In this document: positions 21,124 through 33,700 of the stretch, piece by piece
Position numbering within the stretch: position 1 is the first letter of the stretch
Layout of the letters: every line of letters begins with the position of its first letter
NCBI RefSeq assembly: GCF_023159225.1
Contig: NC_063162.1
Location: forward strand, 86,891,438-86,955,437
Source of the DNA: Perognathus longimembris pacificus
Lineage: Eukaryota > Chordata > Mammalia > Rodentia > Heteromyidae
DNA length: 64,000 nt
Reading direction: 5' to 3'
The notes under the pieces: model-generated
The model's input: the letters and a program-made list of their open reading frames with translations, nothing else
Database searches by the model: none
What the model was told of the DNA's origin: nothing
Position numbers and translations under genes: made by a program

Positions 21124-21292
21124 AACCCTTGTTAATATAAGAGCTTGACTCAGAACTTCTGTCCCTCCAGCTACTGTCCACTGGGGAAAGAACCACCAAA
21201 TCAGGACCCCAGTGTCCAGGGAAGTTAAGACATCAGCAAAGTGATCAGTCATCAAATAAGCTGGGAAAACTGATACTTTTGCCCATGGGCTT

Positions 21293-21600
21293 TGCTATGG
21301 TTCAGATGTGCCTCCTCTGAACTCAGAAGTTGCCAATGTTAGTACTAAGAGGTGGGATCTTTAAGAGGTGGTTAAACCCTGCAGGCTTCTCCCAGGGTGA
21401 TGGAATTAAGGCCCATAAAGGAAAAGCTTCACAGTGCAGTAGGCTAGTTTGCATTAGCTTATGTTCCTGCCTTCTTCCATGTAAGGTCTATGCAAGGAGG
21501 CTCTCACCACACCAGCCTCCAGAACTGTGAGAAACAGGTTTCTGTTCTTTATAAATTACCTGGCTTCAGGCATTGTGTTGTAGCAACACAGACTAAGCCC
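21293..21600 (+). repeat. MaLR-type LTR (MST/MLT1 class), sense
   Basis: Begins 'tgctatggttcagatgtg', runs through 'aagaggtgggatctttaag', 'agcctccagaactgtgag' and 'ctttataaattacctgg', and ends 'tagcaacacagactaag'. This is the characteristic order of MaLR LTRs. No internal sequence follows. Solo LTR of an ancient non-autonomous element. Confidence 0.85.
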
Positions 21601-21861
21601 TGCTTCTTCTGACAATCAGAGAAGACTTTGGAGAATGAACTTGTTCCTTACACCCCATCTACACTTCCTCATGGGCCTCCAGGTGTTCCTATTTAATTTA
21701 GTTTAATATAGTGTTTACTTTGTGGTTATATTGTTTCAGAAGAGGTCATGAACACATTCTAAACATTGAGAAAAGTTCATCTAGTTCATTTGGTTCAGCC
21801 CTCAGTTTAGGAGGGAAGTCACTGAGCAGATCTCTCTGACTAGTGATAAAAAAAAAAAACT

Positions 21862-22110
21862 GAAAGGGAATACCAAAATTGAGAGACACCGGGTAAAAAA
21901 AGACAAACAACTACAAAAGCAATACTTGAAAAACTGTTTGGTGTAAGTGGACTGAACACCTCAGGGGAGGAAAGGAAGAGGGGGAGGAAGGAGGGGGTAT
22001 GAGGGACAAGGTAACAAACAGTACAAGAAATGTATCCAATGCCTAACGTATGAAACTGTAACCTCTCTGTACATCAGTTTGATAATAAAAATTTGAAAGA
22101 AAAAAAAACA
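21862..22110 (+). mobile_element. L1 3' end, young subfamily
   Basis: Starts near 'gaataccaaaattgagag'. It contains 'gcaatacttgaaaaactg', a G/A-rich polypurine stretch typical of L1 3' UTRs (21960-22008), and the terminal block with AATAAA at 22084. The last 79 nt before the tail match 18038-18116 exactly. I could not define a duplication with confidence. Confidence 0.75.
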
Positions 22111-22479
22111 AATTAAAGTTTGCAGATCTTCAGTGCCCTTCCCTTTCTTCCAGTTTCCAAGTGGCTTGATGGAGACTCACCAGAATCAGTTTCTTTCCTG
22201 TTACTTCCCCTACCCCCTATATTGTCTGTATTTTTCACTGTATGCACATAGACATGTATGTATGTTCCCTACAAACCAGAAGAACAATCCTTTGAGAAAT
22301 GTTAGCTTTCCTCCCCAAGTGAGCAATTACTTGTGCATCCAAACCACAGAAGTGGATACTGGCACTTATGTGGGCGGGGCCTGGTAATGGTACCATGTTC
22401 AGAAACAAGAATGCCTGATTCCAGGGAGGTGATGGCCAGCAAGAGCTAGGTTGTGATCATTCACTCTTAGGTTAGCCAT

Positions 22480-22585
22480 TTCTCAAATGCTTTCTGGACC
22501 AGAAACTGTTCTAGGTGCTTCAGATACAAAGACAAGCGAGACAAACCCATATCTGCAAACTGCTTACAGTCGGTGTGAGAAGTAC
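22480..22585 (-). repeat. L2 fragment, antisense
   Basis: 'agaaactgttctaggtgctt', 'cagatacaaagacaagcgag' and 'caaactgcttacag' match the reversed L2 3' pattern (caggcactgttctaggtgct...). Confidence 0.5.
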
Positions 22586-22603
22586 CAGAGCTTCTTTGTA
22601 ACT

Positions 22604-22736
22604 GAGAAACTTCTTTTTTGTGTGTCAGTACTGGTGTTTGAACTCAGGGTTTGCGTGCTCTCCCTTAGCTTTTTCACTCAAGGCTGCTACTGTACAACTT
22701 GAGCCACAGCTCCAGTTCCAACAGAGAAACTTCTTA
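22604..22736 (-). mobile_element. Geo-only SINE insertion, antisense, with target-site duplication
   Basis: The insert 22616-22724 carries the Geo unit alone in reverse. Read on the minus strand it starts 'tgttggaactggagctgtgg', with A-box-like TGGCTCAAGTTGT about 18 nt from its start. A perfect 12-bp duplication GAGAAACTTCTT lies at 22604-22615 and 22725-22736. Together with the 21007 copy, it makes two independent Geo-only insertions starting at the same boundary. Confidence 0.85.
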
Positions 22737-22740
22737 AAAT

Positions 22741-22995
22741 GATAGAAGTAGCTGGGCACCAGTGGTTCCTGCCTGCATAATCCTAACTACTCATGAGGAT
22801 GAGATTTGAGGATTGTAATTCAAAGCCAGCAGGAAATTCCATGATACTCTCATCTCCAATTAACAATCAAAGAAAAGAAATAGAGCTGTGGCTGAAGTGG
22901 TAAACCACTAACCTTGAGCATAAAAGCTCAGGGACAGTACGCAGACCTTGAACTTAAGCCCTAGGACTGGCTTTTAAAATAAAAAAGATAGAAGT
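22741..22995 (+). mobile_element. 7SL-Geo composite SINE with target-site duplication
   Basis: The full-length composite runs 22750-22986, starting 'agctgggcaccagtggttcc'. The 9-bp duplication GATAGAAGT is at 22741-22749 and 22987-22995. The duplication fixes the true ends of the composite family: it starts at the 7SL head and ends after the Geo 'aggactggc' plus tail. This shows that 7SL and Geo parts move as one unit. Confidence 0.88.
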
Positions 22996-23402
22996 GTTTT
23001 GAGAAAAGCTAACTCTTATCCAAGACCATAGGTGATCAGAGAAGGTTAATTTTCAGGAAACAGTATTTTGTGTGCCTCCTAATAGTCACACATACCTTAA
23101 ATTTTAATTATTCAAATTAATTAGTGCAATGGCACAGATAACATAAAACAAAGACCAAGAAAAAAAGCCAATTCTCTGCTTCGGCACACAAGCACATGGT
23201 CAGATGGATGTCTATCCCCACGCAATCAAGGCAGCTTGCCTTCCTAATTGTGTTTTCTCAAAGCAAATGCTAACATTGGTTTCTATCCCCTGAGCACACA
23301 CCAGCTGGACAGTAGGAGGAAGCCAGTTCAGCATTAAAAATTGACCTCCAATAATTTAGAGAGCAGACAAATCACAGGCAGTTTACAGAATGGAATATAT
23401 CT

Positions 23403-23591
23403 TTTTGTGTGTATTCAGGGCCTGAAAAGAATCCTTGGGCTTTTTTGCTCAAGGTGATTGCTCTACCACTTGAGCTACAGCTCCACTTCCAGCATTTTGG
23501 AGGTTAACTGGACAGGTTTTGAGCTGCACTCCTCAGATCTCAGCCTCCTGATTGGCTAGAATTCTAGATGTGAGCCACTGGTGTCTGGCTA
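23403..23591 (-). repeat. 7SL-Geo composite SINE, antisense
   Basis: Reversed Geo ('ctctaccacttgagctacag') is followed by the 7SL arm ('gatctcagcctcctgattgg' ... 'gtgagccactggtgtctgg'). The middle portion has a deletion. Confidence 0.8.
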
Positions 23592-25340
23592 CATCATTAT
23601 TTATGAGCAGAGAAGAGCAGTGACAGCCAGCCATCCCTGCAAATCCCATCTCTGCTGAAGTTGTGGTTTGGTTACCAGTTCGTTATAGACCCTTTTTATA
23701 AATGTAAAGAGCAGAAACATGGGATTTAGTGGCCATTAATGAGAACTTTGTAAATTCAGATAGCCTAGAATGCAATCATTAGATAATATTCAAGTGAATA
23801 AACCTGAAATTTGCTTTTCCCTTTACAAATCATTTTCTCACCAGCAACTGCCTGCCGTAAACACCCTCCAAGGTCCACAAAGCCAGGGCTCTAAAGTACA
23901 TTGCATTTAGTAACTGAATCAAATTAAACTGCTGTTTACTTGTGCCATCAAAACTCAGAGAAATAAAAATGAAAGAGGTTGTTGCCGTTTTCATTGACTA
24001 AAACAAATCTTTAGTGGGGGGAAGAAAGCAGAGAAACAAAAATGTCAGTTACTCACACTGTCATTCCCTGCCACTCAGTAAATAAACATAACATCTATTA
24101 GTTGTCATGGAAACGTTCTGCCAGATTCCCAGCCCCAAAGCTCAACAATAAAGAAACCCTGATATTTGAGACTGTGCACAAACAACTCTTTTGGCATTTC
24201 TCATGAGCTCAACAGAACAAGAGCTAACATTTTCCCCCATCTGCCTTTTATTTTTCCTGAGACATGACTGCATTTGCTTTGGGAAAAAGACATGTATCTT
24301 AGAAACCTATCAAAAACAGTTGAATACAGCTACCTTGGCAATCTCTGTTCTTGTTGCTCCTGCACCCACCCCCTTCTTTTAACCTTTGCCTGAGAAGAAT
24401 TTAAATGACATATTCGGTTGCTGCATATTGTGCTTCCTGTACCCAATGCTACATAAAAAGGGTTGATTTAAATCATTTACAGTGGTCATATAGGGGAGGG
24501 GGGACTGGTTTTCTGCACCAAACGTTCTTAGATTCACAATAAGCAGCCACCAATACAGACAACAAATGAGCAAGCTGCTATTGTCTCTTCTCTGGTACAG
24601 AATTATTCTTTAGTGAAGACATAATGACACACATGCAGCAGTTAACAAGAAAGAAGCTCAGATGTGTGGGCATAGATAAAGGAAGGATACTTAAGCCTCC
24701 ATCCCCCAGGTAATGGGTCTCAGAAATGTTGGCCCCCAAACAATCAGAAAATAATCTCATTATATATATCACAAAATTTGTAACCCCTCACAAAGCAGGA
24801 ACAGACCAAGTTTAAAGGTTACAGCCAAGCATACTAAAGCGTCAAAGGCACCACTGCTAACAATAATCAGATGAAAAGCAAGACTCAGCCTCACACTAAA
24901 AGATTCAGCGTTTTCAAACCCCAGGAGACTTTGACAAACTAGGCATAAATCAAGGAGGATTTAAATTCCTGATTTTCTGGCATTTTTCAAGCGATAAATT
25001 CTGCACATTCTTAACACCATATTGTTCCATAATCAGAGCTCAGAGCAAGCCTGGGTTCCAGCAGCCCTTAGCTCAAAGAATCAGATGGGCATAGGAGTTC
25101 TGCTGCTCTCCAAACCTTGAAACATTTTTTCTAAAGGACATGAAAGATTTTTTAACTCCGCTGAAATGAGGCCACATTTTCCTAACATCAGGCCTTTTCA
25201 AAAAAAAAATCTTTGGATATAAACCATCCTTGGATTTTTCTAGAGATTATTAATCCACATATTAATATTCAAGGTGGTAAGGAGAAGCTAAGACAATTGA
25301 AGAAGCTCAATGAGCTATAAATGAATGAGATTGACTCTTA
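23592..25340. other. Repeat-poor stretch, candidate conserved non-coding DNA
   Basis: About 1.7 kb with no transposon I recognise and no exon-like frame. It contains an RFX X-box-like palindrome GTTGTCATGGAAAC at 24111-24124. The absence of insertions, in a window where most kilobases have them, is the only hint of constraint. Confidence 0.3.
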
Positions 25341-26994
25341 TTTTCTTAAAATGAACTCAGCACCACTTGCATCATAAATCCAGAATGGCCTGAATTGCTG
25401 AGATTCCCAGTGTCTAGCTCAAGTGAACAACGATGAATCAGAACTTCCAGGGGAAAGGACATAATTAATAGGGCAAATGCCATCAGGTGAACCAAAGCTT
25501 CATCTCTAAACACAGAGCCTAGTAACCTGCATTGCTTAGCCACAGAGCCAAACACATACTTGGACCAATAAATATTTGCCATACTGACTTGAATATATCA
25601 CCAATATAATTTTTTCTTCAAAGAAAAATCATTGGTCACATACTCATTTTTCAAATTATTTTCAAGTACATTTTCCTCTCACATGATGGTGTTCTTTTTT
25701 CCTAGGGGTCAGAGTTGATGTATTTTTGTCTCTTGGAACCTTTGCAGAATGGGCCTCCCCTCACTCTTGAGACAGTGGATGTCACAGCACCCTGGGGATG
25801 GCTGATGTCACAGCAGGAGTAGAGGAACTCTGAACCTCCATGATTGTAACTAAGTCTTTCGAAACCCCTAAACACCCATTTCTTCATAACTGAAGTACTT
25901 CCAACTCAAATAATACTGCCATGTGGGAAAGTTTCTACATGTTCTAACGCTGGCTTGTACAGAGGTGAGAGAGAAGGGGAAAGACTAGCATATTCCTGGT
26001 CAGGTAATATTCTCGCAGCAGTTCAGAAAAGTAGAACATGAAGTCCTCTGGTTCCAGTATATTTCATGTTATGGTACTTTTTTTTTTTTTTAGTTTCTGG
26101 CTCTTTTAACTATGAATATCACCAAGTTTCCTTCTCTAAACCTTTGGAGGGTTTGCTATAGGCAAAGTAATTCTAGAAGAGATGGTGATAAGATAAAGAC
26201 AAGAATGAGAGGCTGTTAAAGATCTGGGTTTTGGATGTGTTTTTTTTTCCATCTCCCACTTCAATGTTTTAGTTTCAATGTATTCATATGGGTTTGTGCC
26301 TTGCTGCTTTATTCTATGCACTCATCACTCTAAATTCCATAAAGAATAGAAACAGTAAGAGAATACAGTCCTGGCAGGCAGTTTGTTCCACTGGAATGAA
26401 GGAGAAGAAAGGGACAGTGGGTACGAGCAGGAGGCATATGGGGAGGTACTGACAGGCCAGGCAGGCAGGATGGATGGATGGATTACTCTCCTGACATCTC
26501 CTTTGGCTCTGTCTTCCATGAAAACCACCTTTTGTTGCCTGTACTGTGTAAGCCTCCAAGGACTCAAGCCTTCTTTGGAGCCTGCCAAGGTATGGGAGCA
26601 ATCCAATTGCCTCTCAGTGTAAGTAGACAATGTTTGATTTTCTTGAAAAGACTTTCTCTAGAAAACTATTGGAAAACACAACTAATTTCCATAAAAGCAT
26701 GGAAGCATGAAGAGATCCACAAGCCCAGATATTTTTAGTTACCTTTTAACTCGCATGTGTGATTTCCCTGGCTCAAATCCTAGTGGAACCAGTCTAAAAG
26801 TCTTAAGTGCTTACCAAACCTGTTACCTCTTAGCTGAGAGTCAAGTTAGTAATGATTAGTTACTAAACATGCTCTACCTCTTTGCCGAGAGTCAAGTTGA
26901 GTTTAGCCCACTTCTAGGCCTGGTCGGAAGGAAGGAATGTGAGGGACATGCAGATGTAAGGGGGCTGTGGAGACAGGAGGTGGGGATTCAGGTT
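25341..26994. other. Unassigned stretch
   Basis: Frames of 60-101 codons (for example 26325-26630 minus) show no domain. An imperfect direct repeat with core 'gagagtcaagtt' occurs near 26835 and 26887. Confidence 0.4.
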
Positions 26995-27115
26995 CCCAGA
27001 TGGCACTAACAGGCTGTCTGACCTCATACAAGCTGTTTGCTACCTCAGAGTCTCAACTTCCTCCTGTTATCAGGTGGTAATGATGATAACATCATAAACT
27101 ACAAACAATATAAAA
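26995..27115 (+). repeat. MIR SINE
   Basis: 'ggctgtctgacctcatacaa', 'cctcagagtctcaacttcctc', then a 'ggtggtaatgatgataac' stretch, in MIR order. Confidence 0.65.
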
Positions 27116-30100
27116 AGACATGCAAACATCTGGGGCAGTCTTTTTCCTGAATCACGGGATGCAAATCTCTCCACCCCTATCTATAACCACTCATTGATCT
27201 AGCTGCTCAGAATATATTTGTACACTGTTGCACTCCCTTTGGGTATCCTGCCCTGGTCCATGACTTCAGGTTGGAGAAACTATTTAGGATGGATGTTTCT
27301 GAAAACACTTCTAGCAAAATACCATATGACAACAGATTAAATATAGAAGATATGAGAATCTAGTTGTCTAATCAAAGTATCCCTTGTTTTAGAAGATATT
27401 AAAAAATTGCATGTCAACATGCAATGACTTTTTTAAAAAATAGATAACACTGCCAGTTTTTGTCTTAATTTCTAATACAGCAAGTATTTCATGATTAATG
27501 ATGTTTATCACAAAAAGGGCATTAGGCCTGAGAAACATTGCTCTAGAAGGATATGGAAACTGATGCAAGAGATCTGAAATATTTGTATAGAGATGGTAGC
27601 TGATGCCACAGGCAGGAGTCAGCTTGTAAGATGTGTATAAAGGAGGGATATCCAATGGGTAGAGATAGCCTCAAGTGACTATTGTGTGTGCAAATTTGTC
27701 TAAAGACCCCCTCTTACTCTCTAGTCCCTCACTCTATTTATCAACCAATTCATCTGAAAAATCCTGGACATATTTATCTGCTTTCTTGAATTAAGAAACA
27801 GCTCCAGCCACCTCCAAAACCCAGTTTATTAGCCAGACTGTAACTGGGTTTTTAGGTCCCAAGCCTAGGAGTTCCAAGTTAGGTCTGGCCACTCATCCTC
27901 ATGTACTAAATAAAGTGGTGAAGAATAAGAGAGAGGAGATTTATTGAATGACAGCCAGGGGAAGACAACACTTCTGTCCATCTGCCATCTTCAGAAGTAC
28001 AGACATTGGCTTTTGGTGAAGTAGGAAGAATTGGGATGAGAAAGGAATACAGAGTTAAAATAGTCTCAAGTCACAAGTGTGTAGCCTGGTTAATCAGAAG
28101 ATAAATGTAGAAAATGGAAAGAGAAAAAATGAACTTCTTTGATAAGATGAGAGGTTAAGTTCTAATACCCTTTTGTCACTCTCGGTCTCAGCAAAAGTCT
28201 TTGTTTCTTCTCACCCATTGAACTCTGAAATTCATTCAAAAAATGGCTAAATGTCTCACTCTCTTCACCCATGATTAAAATCCAGTTGTTTATTTATAGG
28301 GCTATTTGTTGCTGGAAACTCTTCTTTAAAAAAATAATAATTGCTTCCTCAGATGGTTTTCTTCTATATGCCCGAAGATGTCATTTTGGGATGAGGCCAT
28401 TCAAATTTGCTCAAATCTGAGTGATAACTCAACTAAAATGAGGTCAATGTAAATGACTACCCACAACGGGGGGAAAATCTGTTAAATTAAATCCAGAGTA
28501 AGTAGCAACATATCATGAAGTGAGAGTTACATGTGTCAGACGAAGGAGTGTTATGAGGATTAATGAGTCTGTTATTAAAAAAACGCTTTGGGATTCTTGG
28601 ATGAATGGCATTGTTGAAAGTGGGGGCAGGGTTGGCATTTACAGATTGCAGTTATACGGAAGCCTTCTAACAGACTCTGGGGAAATATAGGGAAAGCAAT
28701 GGAAGAACTTAAAGCATATCTTCCTTATTGATTGTGGGATCTTATTCCACAGTTTGCACTTCAAATACTTAATTCACCAAAATGTGTAGGCAGATGCCAA
28801 TGCCTACATTGAAAAGTTTTGCAGAGAAGTGTAAGCTCGTCTGAGAATTTCAACATGGTATCATATCTATGAAAGAAACACTGGGGAATAGCAAGAACAG
28901 TTCAGAACAAATACATTCTTATTCCCCTCATCTGTATTAGTTAGATGTCAAAGGCAAAGAATGTCAGGAAATTGTCTGTGGGGTAAAGTACAAATCTAAC
29001 CAAAGGCAGTGACATGATTCCAGGCCATTTCCATACCATGCTTGATGTTGTCATGGATACGGGAAAACAGTCAATTGCCTGAATATTTTTAAATGCCCTT
29101 GGGTTTCAATACGCTTCCAGGCAATTGGATTTTTTTGTCTTTCTTTTTTACATGGAATCTGCACATTACAATCTAATCTGTCCATTTATTCGATGACATA
29201 TAGATATATAATTATTGTGCAGCTCCTCTAACCTTTCCTGCAGAGGTTCCAACACTCTTGAAAGCCCGTTGTGACTTTTCAGGGCCCTGCTGGTCAGTCA
29301 TGAGTCCTCGTTGCAGCAGACACAGTTCTCTTATGTGGTAAGCTGCCAACCCCCTCCCCCCCACCCACCCCCTTCTCACAGATCTAGGAATGAAGCTCAC
29401 AGTTTTTCCTGGCTTGCCCCAAGCCTGCAGACACAAGACAGCATGGAGCTGCACATTGTACTGAATATTTGAGGTAGTAAATGGCATTTGTCTCCCAATA
29501 ATAAAAGTAAGTTAACATAGGGCAGTAGACATGTTCTCAAGAGGGACCCAGAAACCAGAACTCACCATGGGTTTCTTCTCTCTTTGTCCTGACATGTGTC
29601 TTGTGCCAGGAATCCTCTGTCACACTTTCCTTTTCTATTCTTCCCTCTTCCACATTTCTATCTGCTGTCTATGTGTAGTGGTTTCTTTGTGATCACCTTC
29701 CAGCCCATGCTCTCAGAGTATGATGTTCCATCCTTGGTGTATTTTCTCAAGGTATTTTCCTCACTAACAGTGTTTGCTTGGGAAAGGAGTAACAATTCTT
29801 TTCCTTCTTTGAGGAAGTCTAGGTCATACAGAAGCTGTTTTAGAGGGAGCCCCAGGTACCAACTACACTGAGGAATCACAGTAGCTGCTCTCTCCACTAT
29901 TTAAATAGTGTCAAAGAACAAAATTTCAACAAACTGGGTTTTAAAACTCTAATTGAATTTTATTAGTAAGTCATAAACCAAGCAGTACATTGCCTACAGA
30001 TACAGGAGCTCTGCTACGCATGGCCAAATCTTCAGGGAGCTTTAGCAAGAGCAAGAAATTAAGCAATATAAAAGGTGGAATGGTTAATATTGGGTTACTT

Positions 30101-30804
30101 CTGGTTACTTCCCTTGTGTGGGTTTATACAGAGAGAACTTGCTCATCTTGCTAGCTCAGATAAGGTTGTTTCGAATCTCCAGTGTTTTAGAAACCGATCT
30201 GTTAAAGGAGTTGGCCATCTCTCTCTCCTGATTTCTCATTTGGTCACATGTTACAAAACAGCTCAGAGTTGAGTTTGGTAATATGGAAACTTAGCACAGA
30301 ACCCCCAACTTTGGGCTGGTCCATTGGGGCCTAGTTAAGAGCTCAGTCCAAATCAATGGCTTCTTATAAATTTTATTTCATACTAGTGAGGATCTTTTAC
30401 ATGTCACCAATGGATAGGCCCGCAGGAAGGAGAGCATCTAGACCATACTCTATGCATCTCCCCTTAGCATTGTTTCAACACTACAGTAATGCAGGGCAGA
30501 TTCCATGCAAAAGGCCTCTGTGCCTACTATGACAGGAAGGAGTAGATTCCCAGAGTGAAGATGTCATAAAGGTCACTTGCTTGTCTGATTTGTTTTCACA
30601 GTTAAAATGAGTTTATTATTTTGAAAGGTAATACATGTAGGTGGTATAACATTTTAAGTATCCAAAGGATATAAAGGAAAAGGCCATTCTTCTTCAGCTA
30701 CATTCTCAGAGACAATCTGGGTAGCAATCTATATCATTCTAGAGACTTTTAAGGGAGGGGGCATTTACAAACATAGATATAATATTTTACTCTATTTTCT
30801 GATT
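27116..30804. other. Long repeat-poor unassigned stretch
   Basis: I see no gene, RNA gene or nameable repeat across about 3.7 kb. Local notes: an X-box-like GTTGTCATGGATAC at 29047-29060, and a C-rich tract at 29349-29372. The frames near 29212-29897 overlap on both strands and look incidental. Confidence 0.4.
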
Positions 30805-31098
30805 GATTGGTACTGAACTTTAAATTCAGCATCCCATATTCTACCATTTGAGCCATACCTCTGGCCCTGTTTCTGTTCTAGTTATTTTGGAGAGTCTTAT
30901 GTTTTTACCTGGGGCTACCCTCAGGATATACTCCTCTTACGTAGGGCCTTCCTGATAAATGGTATTACAGTTGCAAACTGCCACACCCAGTTTGCTGAAA
31001 TAGTGCCTTGCTAACTTTTTGATTGGGCTAGCCTCAAACTGTAATTCAATCTCCACGTCCAGAGTAACTGAGATTATACAGATACACTACTCTACCAA
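30805..31098 (-). repeat. 7SL-7SL-tRNA trimeric SINE, antisense
   Basis: The reversed tRNA-like unit (ctaccatttgagccatacc) is followed by two reversed 7SL monomers, about 30890-30995 and 31025-31098. Each ends in the '...attacagttgcaaactgcca' or '...attatacagatacacta' type head. Same architecture as 12879 and 58052. Confidence 0.65.
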
Positions 31099-31494
31099 GA
31101 CTCTTCTTCATGTGACAATGTTTTTGAGACTGTTAATCATCTGTAAATATAGATACTCATTATCATTTATATTTACCCGATAATTTACATTGTACATAAT
31201 TAATAAACATTTAGATTGATTTCTATATCATCTTATTACAAATAATCTCAACAATTACAATCATGAATGTGGTCATTTATACATGTACAATATATGGATA
31301 GGATAAAGACTTTGAAATAAAATTATTAGGTTAATTACTATGTATATTTAATTATAATAGGTGCTACCCAACTTCCTTCCATATTGGCCCTCAGCATTAT
31401 GCTAAAGAGACAAGAATTTAAATGCATTTTCAGAGAAAAGAGGATTGACATAAGAATGGGCTAGTAGAATTTCATTAAGGAGAAATGGCTGCCC
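31099..31494. other. Very AT-rich unassigned stretch
   Basis: Nothing recognised. Confidence 0.4.
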
Positions 31495-31600
31495 TGTAAG
31501 TACTTCAAGGAGAGCAACTGTTATTCATCATCATATCATGTGCTCCTAGCACATGTCCTAAGATGAATAAATATGCAGACATCTGCAGATAAGTGAGTGG
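31495..31600 (+). repeat. Possible L2 3' end
   Basis: 'aaggagagcaactgttattc', 'gtgctcctagcacatgtcc' and 'gatgaataaatatg' resemble the terminal L2 pattern. Weak. Confidence 0.4.
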
Positions 31601-32139
31601 CATATCACCAGGAACTAAACACAGGCTGGCTGGTAGAGCCAACAACCTGGGGCATTAGGTCTGATAGAAGTGGCAAAGAAAAATTGAAATCACTTTCCTT
31701 CAAACATTACTTAAAAAGTAATTTGTGTTCTAGTAACTGCTATTACCACAACAGATCTAAAAAATATGGCCACATTACCCAAGAAAGGACTTTAATTTTT
31801 GTTGTTAATGTACTACGTACTTACCATTAGCTTTGTGAACCTGTAAATGTTGGATCAAAATGTTCCAAGTCCAGACTAATGGCTGCCCTTAAGATCAAGC
31901 TAATTGCTAAAGCTTCCTAACTGGTCATCAGTTCATCCTGATGATCATGGTGGAATGTCTGAAGCTAACCCAAGGTTATTAAAGAAATGAGAAATATGAG
32001 TTCAGTTATTGACTAATCCAAAGAAATCAAGTTGTTATTATGAGGTAGGTAAACTGATAATCTAAGGATTGTATAATGATTGTAAAAGCTGTATGTATAC
32101 TATAACATATATTATCATAAAATATATCATTGTAAAATA

Positions 32140-32164
32140 CATGATAGATAGATAGATAGACAGA
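32140..32164 (+). repeat. Short (GATA)n
   Basis: About five GATA units, then GACA. Confidence 0.85.
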
Positions 32165-32385
32165 CTTCATTAAATGTTACCACCTCCCAGGCATTGTTCC
32201 TGTTTTTTTTGCTAGGCTTCACAATCCTATGTATAGGACTTATTTTCCCTACTTTACAGACAAGGAAACAAAATTCTGGATAGGTGAATTGTTCCTGCTA
32301 TGATTAATTAGTGACAAAGCAAGAATTCCAGTCCAGATACTTTAAGCTCATTTTCCTACTTTAAACATTAAACATTAAACCCATT
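32165..32385 (-). repeat. MIR SINE, antisense
   Basis: 'ctttacagacaaggaaacaa', 'ggtgaattgttcctgc', 'ttagtgacaaagcaagaattcc' follow the reversed MIR order well, preceded by the 'ccaggcattgttcctg' end. Confidence 0.75.
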
Positions 32386-33404
32386 TTTCTACTCTTCTGT
32401 GAGGCCCCAATTCAAGTATAAGCTAATGCCATGGTTCATTCACTGTTGGTACCATTACCACATATTTCTTTCTTTGAGCTGTCTTACTAAGTCAGTGGGA
32501 TGGCAGTGTTTATGACATGCAATTAAATCTCAGCCTTACATTCTGGCCATCTCCTCTAAATAATGTGTGATAGCCTTTCTACAAAAAAAAAAAATGGATT
32601 AGGTTTCAGATCTAGGAATAGCACATTTGCTGTGCATGACTTCCTTCCAGAACATATCTGATCGCCCTGGGCACTGGGGATATTTCAACATTTAGGCTCT
32701 ACATTTATCACGGTGTGTTTGTTGCCTATAACACTTTTTTTTGTACCTGGCTCATTAGAGACCACTAGACATTTTAAAACCAAATTGAGTTTAAATACAT
32801 TTCCTTGACGCATCTGTTTTGTTAAATGTATCCCATGAAGCCAACATTAAAAGCAATGCCATTAAGAGGGCATAAGGTAAGCTCATTTAGTTGACCAAAT
32901 CGTATAATACAATGAATTAATATGGTAATATGCCTTTGGAGACCAGCAGCAGATAATAGAGGTGAACAGAGGAGCTTGAGCCTGGTTTTGGAAAAGCAAA
33001 AGCAATTCATCATTATGCTGTAACAATATAGGAGAACATTTCTCATTTCCCACACACTTGCCCCCAATTCTGAAAACCTTTGGTAGTACTTTTTGAACGC
33101 TACATTTGGCCAATAAGACTTTGTTCATTCAGACTGATGCATTTTCTGTTGTCCAGAGAGCTCTCGTGTTTATCTTTTGAAGCAGTGAGGAGGAAATGGG
33201 AGATTTCAGGTGTGAGAGATGGTGGGAAGGAAGCTGCCTCCCATCCTGCAGAACTAGCAGAACACTCTACACATCGAAGGCAAAGAGAAACACAGACAAC
33301 AGCAGGTAGTTCATAAATACCACAAAAGATTACAGGTATTCTATCTAGAGAGTCAGTTATATGCTATATAAACTATCCCTGAATTCTTTCCCCCAGTAGC
33401 TTCA
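32386..33404. other. Unassigned stretch
   Basis: Overlapping 60-81-codon frames on both strands with no recognisable motif. No repeat named. Confidence 0.4.
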
Positions 33405-33700
33405 GCTCTGGTTTTTATGAATTTATTTATTTACTAATTATCTTTTAGTAGTAGTATAAACATGACAGTCTATGGACACACAACACATCTTGATCAATAT
33501 CACTCCTTCCACCATTCTCCCCTATCTCTTCCAGATCCACCCATCCCCTTAAGTCACCTGGTTCCATTTTCATCTATGGACATTGACTATTATGCCTGTA
33601 TCTGCCCACCTCCCTCTCTTTTTTCATCTGCATCCCCTCTCTTTGACCTACCCTGCCCCCCCACCCTCCACCCCCGCCAACAACAACAACACATATTCCA
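33405..33700 (-). repeat. L1-like 3' end, second subfamily, antisense
   Basis: 'aacatgacagtctatgga', 'cacatcttgatcaatatcac', 'atccccttaagtcacctggt' and 'tggacattgactattatgcc' parallel the copy at 40820-41010. The pyrimidine-rich part is the reversed G-rich 3' UTR segment. The frames at 33462-33879 derive from this repeat. Confidence 0.6.
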
